From NCBI GenBank assembly GCA_035483795.1, contig DATHPP010000422.1, positions 1 through 5,922 of the forward strand: a stretch of 5,922 nucleotides of DNA, given 5' to 3'. Below, one piece after another: positions 5,436-5,922 of the stretch. This stretch comes from DASXMX01 sp035483795 (GTDB taxonomy: Bacteria; Planctomycetota; Phycisphaerae; Tepidisphaerales; Tepidisphaeraceae). The translations under genes were made by a program, and so were the position numbers. Each line of letters begins with the position of its first letter. Positions within the stretch are counted from its first letter, which is position 1. The notes below the pieces were generated by a model. It was not told where the DNA came from. It saw nothing but the letters and a program-made list of their open reading frames with translations, and did not search any database.

Positions 5436-5475
5436 TCGGTTGGTGCGGGTACTCAGCTTCCTCCCGATTTGTACC

Positions 5476-5499
5476 TCGGAAGCATAACACGACTTCCGA
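5476..5499 (-). promoter_or_regulatory. Candidate lipoprotein promoter overlapped by an inverted repeat
   Basis: TCGGAAG (5476-5482) and CTTCCGA (5493-5499) form a perfect 7-bp inverted repeat with a 10-nt spacer. On the minus strand, TGTTATGCT (5481-5489) within it resembles an extended -10 element. A transcript would start near 5474, about 40 nt before the ATG at 5435. No clear -35 element is visible. An operator overlapping the -10 would suit repression, but this rests on pattern alone. Confidence 0.3.
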
Positions 5500-5552
5500 A
5501 AATCCAGGGAGATGACTCCCGCTGGGCCTCCAAGGTCCTGCGCTGATGCGCA

Positions 5553-5671
5553 AATGTCGCACTTGTCACACCCCAAAAAGTGCGACATTCCGCGACATTC
5601 GCGACATTTGGGGCACCCCATTTTCTGCCGAAGCGAAACGCTCGTCTGTTTCAGACATTGCCCAAACCGCC
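5553..5671 (-). repeat. GACAT repeat cluster, right copy, with shared 18-nt motif
   Basis: On the plus strand, GCGACATT occurs at 5582, 5592 and 5601, spaced 10 and 9 nt. AATGTCGCACTT (5553-5564) is a perfect 12-bp inverted repeat of AAGTGCGACATT (5578-5589). At the far side, the minus strand of 5654-5671 reads GGCGGTTTGGGCAATGTC, matching 2334-2351 with one mismatch. Read in the direction of the lipoprotein gene, the shared motif comes first and the GACAT words follow, as in the spacer before the sigma gene. Here the unit is GCGACAT rather than GGGACAT. Confidence 0.7.
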
Positions 5672-5691
5672 GGCCCTCGCGATCTCCTCCA

Positions 5692-5723
5692 CTGCTCGAC
5701 TGTTCTCCTGCTCCACTGTTCTC
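5692..5723. repeat. Two tandem copies of a 16-bp unit
   Basis: CTGCTCGACTGTTCTC (5692-5707) is followed directly by CTGCTCCACTGTTCTC (5708-5723), differing at one base. A partial related word, CTCCTCCA, precedes them. This is a short tandem repeat in non-coding DNA with no assigned role. Confidence 0.75.
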
Positions 5724-5824
5724 GCTTGCGAAGGCGAGCGGGTGCACTTTTCGCTGATTTCGGCACAGATTTTGGAGTGCCAACTGGGCTCTTCCGGTTT
5801 TTGCGTAGGTAATTCTATCAACGC

Positions 5825-5843
5825 GCGGGGGCGCTGCCCCCGC
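5825..5843. repeat. GC-rich REP-like hairpin
   Basis: GCGGGGGC (5825-5832) pairs perfectly with GCCCCCGC (5836-5843) around a GCT loop. A smaller hairpin, CTGCC-GCC-GGCAG, follows at 5865-5877. Stable G/C palindromes of this kind in spacers are typical of dispersed palindromic repeats. There is no T-run on either side, so a simple intrinsic terminator is less likely. Confidence 0.5.
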
Positions 5844-5922
5844 ACCCCCGGAGTTTAGCGCATGCTGCCGCCGGCAGGATGGGGCGGGGGAATGTTCTTG
5901 ACTGCGGAAGGCAGCCTGATTG

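Larger units (their letters stand above)
5436..5922. other. Repeat-rich non-coding spacer at the right end
   Basis: I see no supportable gene in these 487 nt. The lipoprotein frame stays open upstream to 5783, but it translates repeat DNA into Cys/Lys/Arg-rich sequence (KCRECR, CDKCDIC) that does not look like a real protein. The spacer carries a promoter-like inverted repeat (5476-5499), a GACAT cluster and shared motif (5553-5671), a 16-bp tandem repeat (5692-5723) and GC-rich hairpins (5825-5877). The last 45 nt show nothing recognisable. Confidence 0.6.

Noticed and set aside
5436..5783. Extension of the lipoprotein to a 313-residue protein
   Set aside because: It would place a signal peptide in the middle of the protein and translate the GACAT repeats into KCRECR/CDKCDIC sequence. 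The Cys pairs look like zinc knuckles but come from the repeats.
5825..5843. Intrinsic terminator
   Set aside because: The stem is strong but no T-run follows on either strand, so a dispersed palindromic repeat is the better reading.

Overview
The window looks like a stretch of a high-GC genome from the Planctomycetota, probably Phycisphaerae or a relative. This is inferred from gene style, not from a marker gene. The clues are a Gfo/Idh/MocA oxidoreductase with what looks like the end of a Tat-type leader and a long C-terminal tail, an ECF sigma factor paired with a very long membrane anti-sigma-like protein, and gene spacers full of short repeated words. GC-rich codon use leaves long open frames on the wrong strand; those are not genes.

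Layout. (1) 1-1389, + strand: oxidoreductase, cut by the left edge of the window. (2) 1496-2020, - strand: a small pRiA4b ORF-3-family protein, convergent with gene 1. (3) 2053-2160, + strand: an orphan C-terminal fragment of a second, diverged copy of the gene 1 family, just upstream of the pRiA4b-type gene. (4) 2161-2582: a non-coding spacer with several families of short direct repeats at 9-10 nt intervals, two hairpins and two candidate promoters. (5) 2583-3272, + strand: ECF sigma factor. (6) 3273-3427: a spacer with an ACGTGAA-type heptad array and a 13-bp inverted repeat. (7) 3428-4840, + strand: single-pass membrane anti-sigma-like protein that lacks the usual zinc ligands. (8) 4842-5435 (perhaps starting a little upstream), - strand: small lipoprotein ending 1 nt from the anti-sigma gene. 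(9) 5436-5922: a non-coding spacer with a second GACAT repeat cluster, a 16-bp tandem repeat and a GC-rich REP-like hairpin.

How the parts work together. The sigma factor and membrane protein form a likely envelope-signalling pair: the short cytoplasmic N-terminus of the membrane protein would hold the sigma factor until a signal reaches its large extracytoplasmic part. A sequence close to the classical sigma-E promoter (GGAACTT, 15 nt, GTCCAA) lies just before the preferred sigma start, which suggests autoregulation. The oxidoreductase and the pRiA4b-type gene have no evident link to this pair. The least explained features are the repeat clusters in the spacers. One 18-nt motif occurs upstream of both the sigma gene and the lipoprotein gene, in the same orientation relative to each gene. 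The decayed paralogue tail beside the pRiA4b-type gene marks a past rearrangement. I see no tRNA, rRNA, CRISPR array, transposase or known riboswitch.
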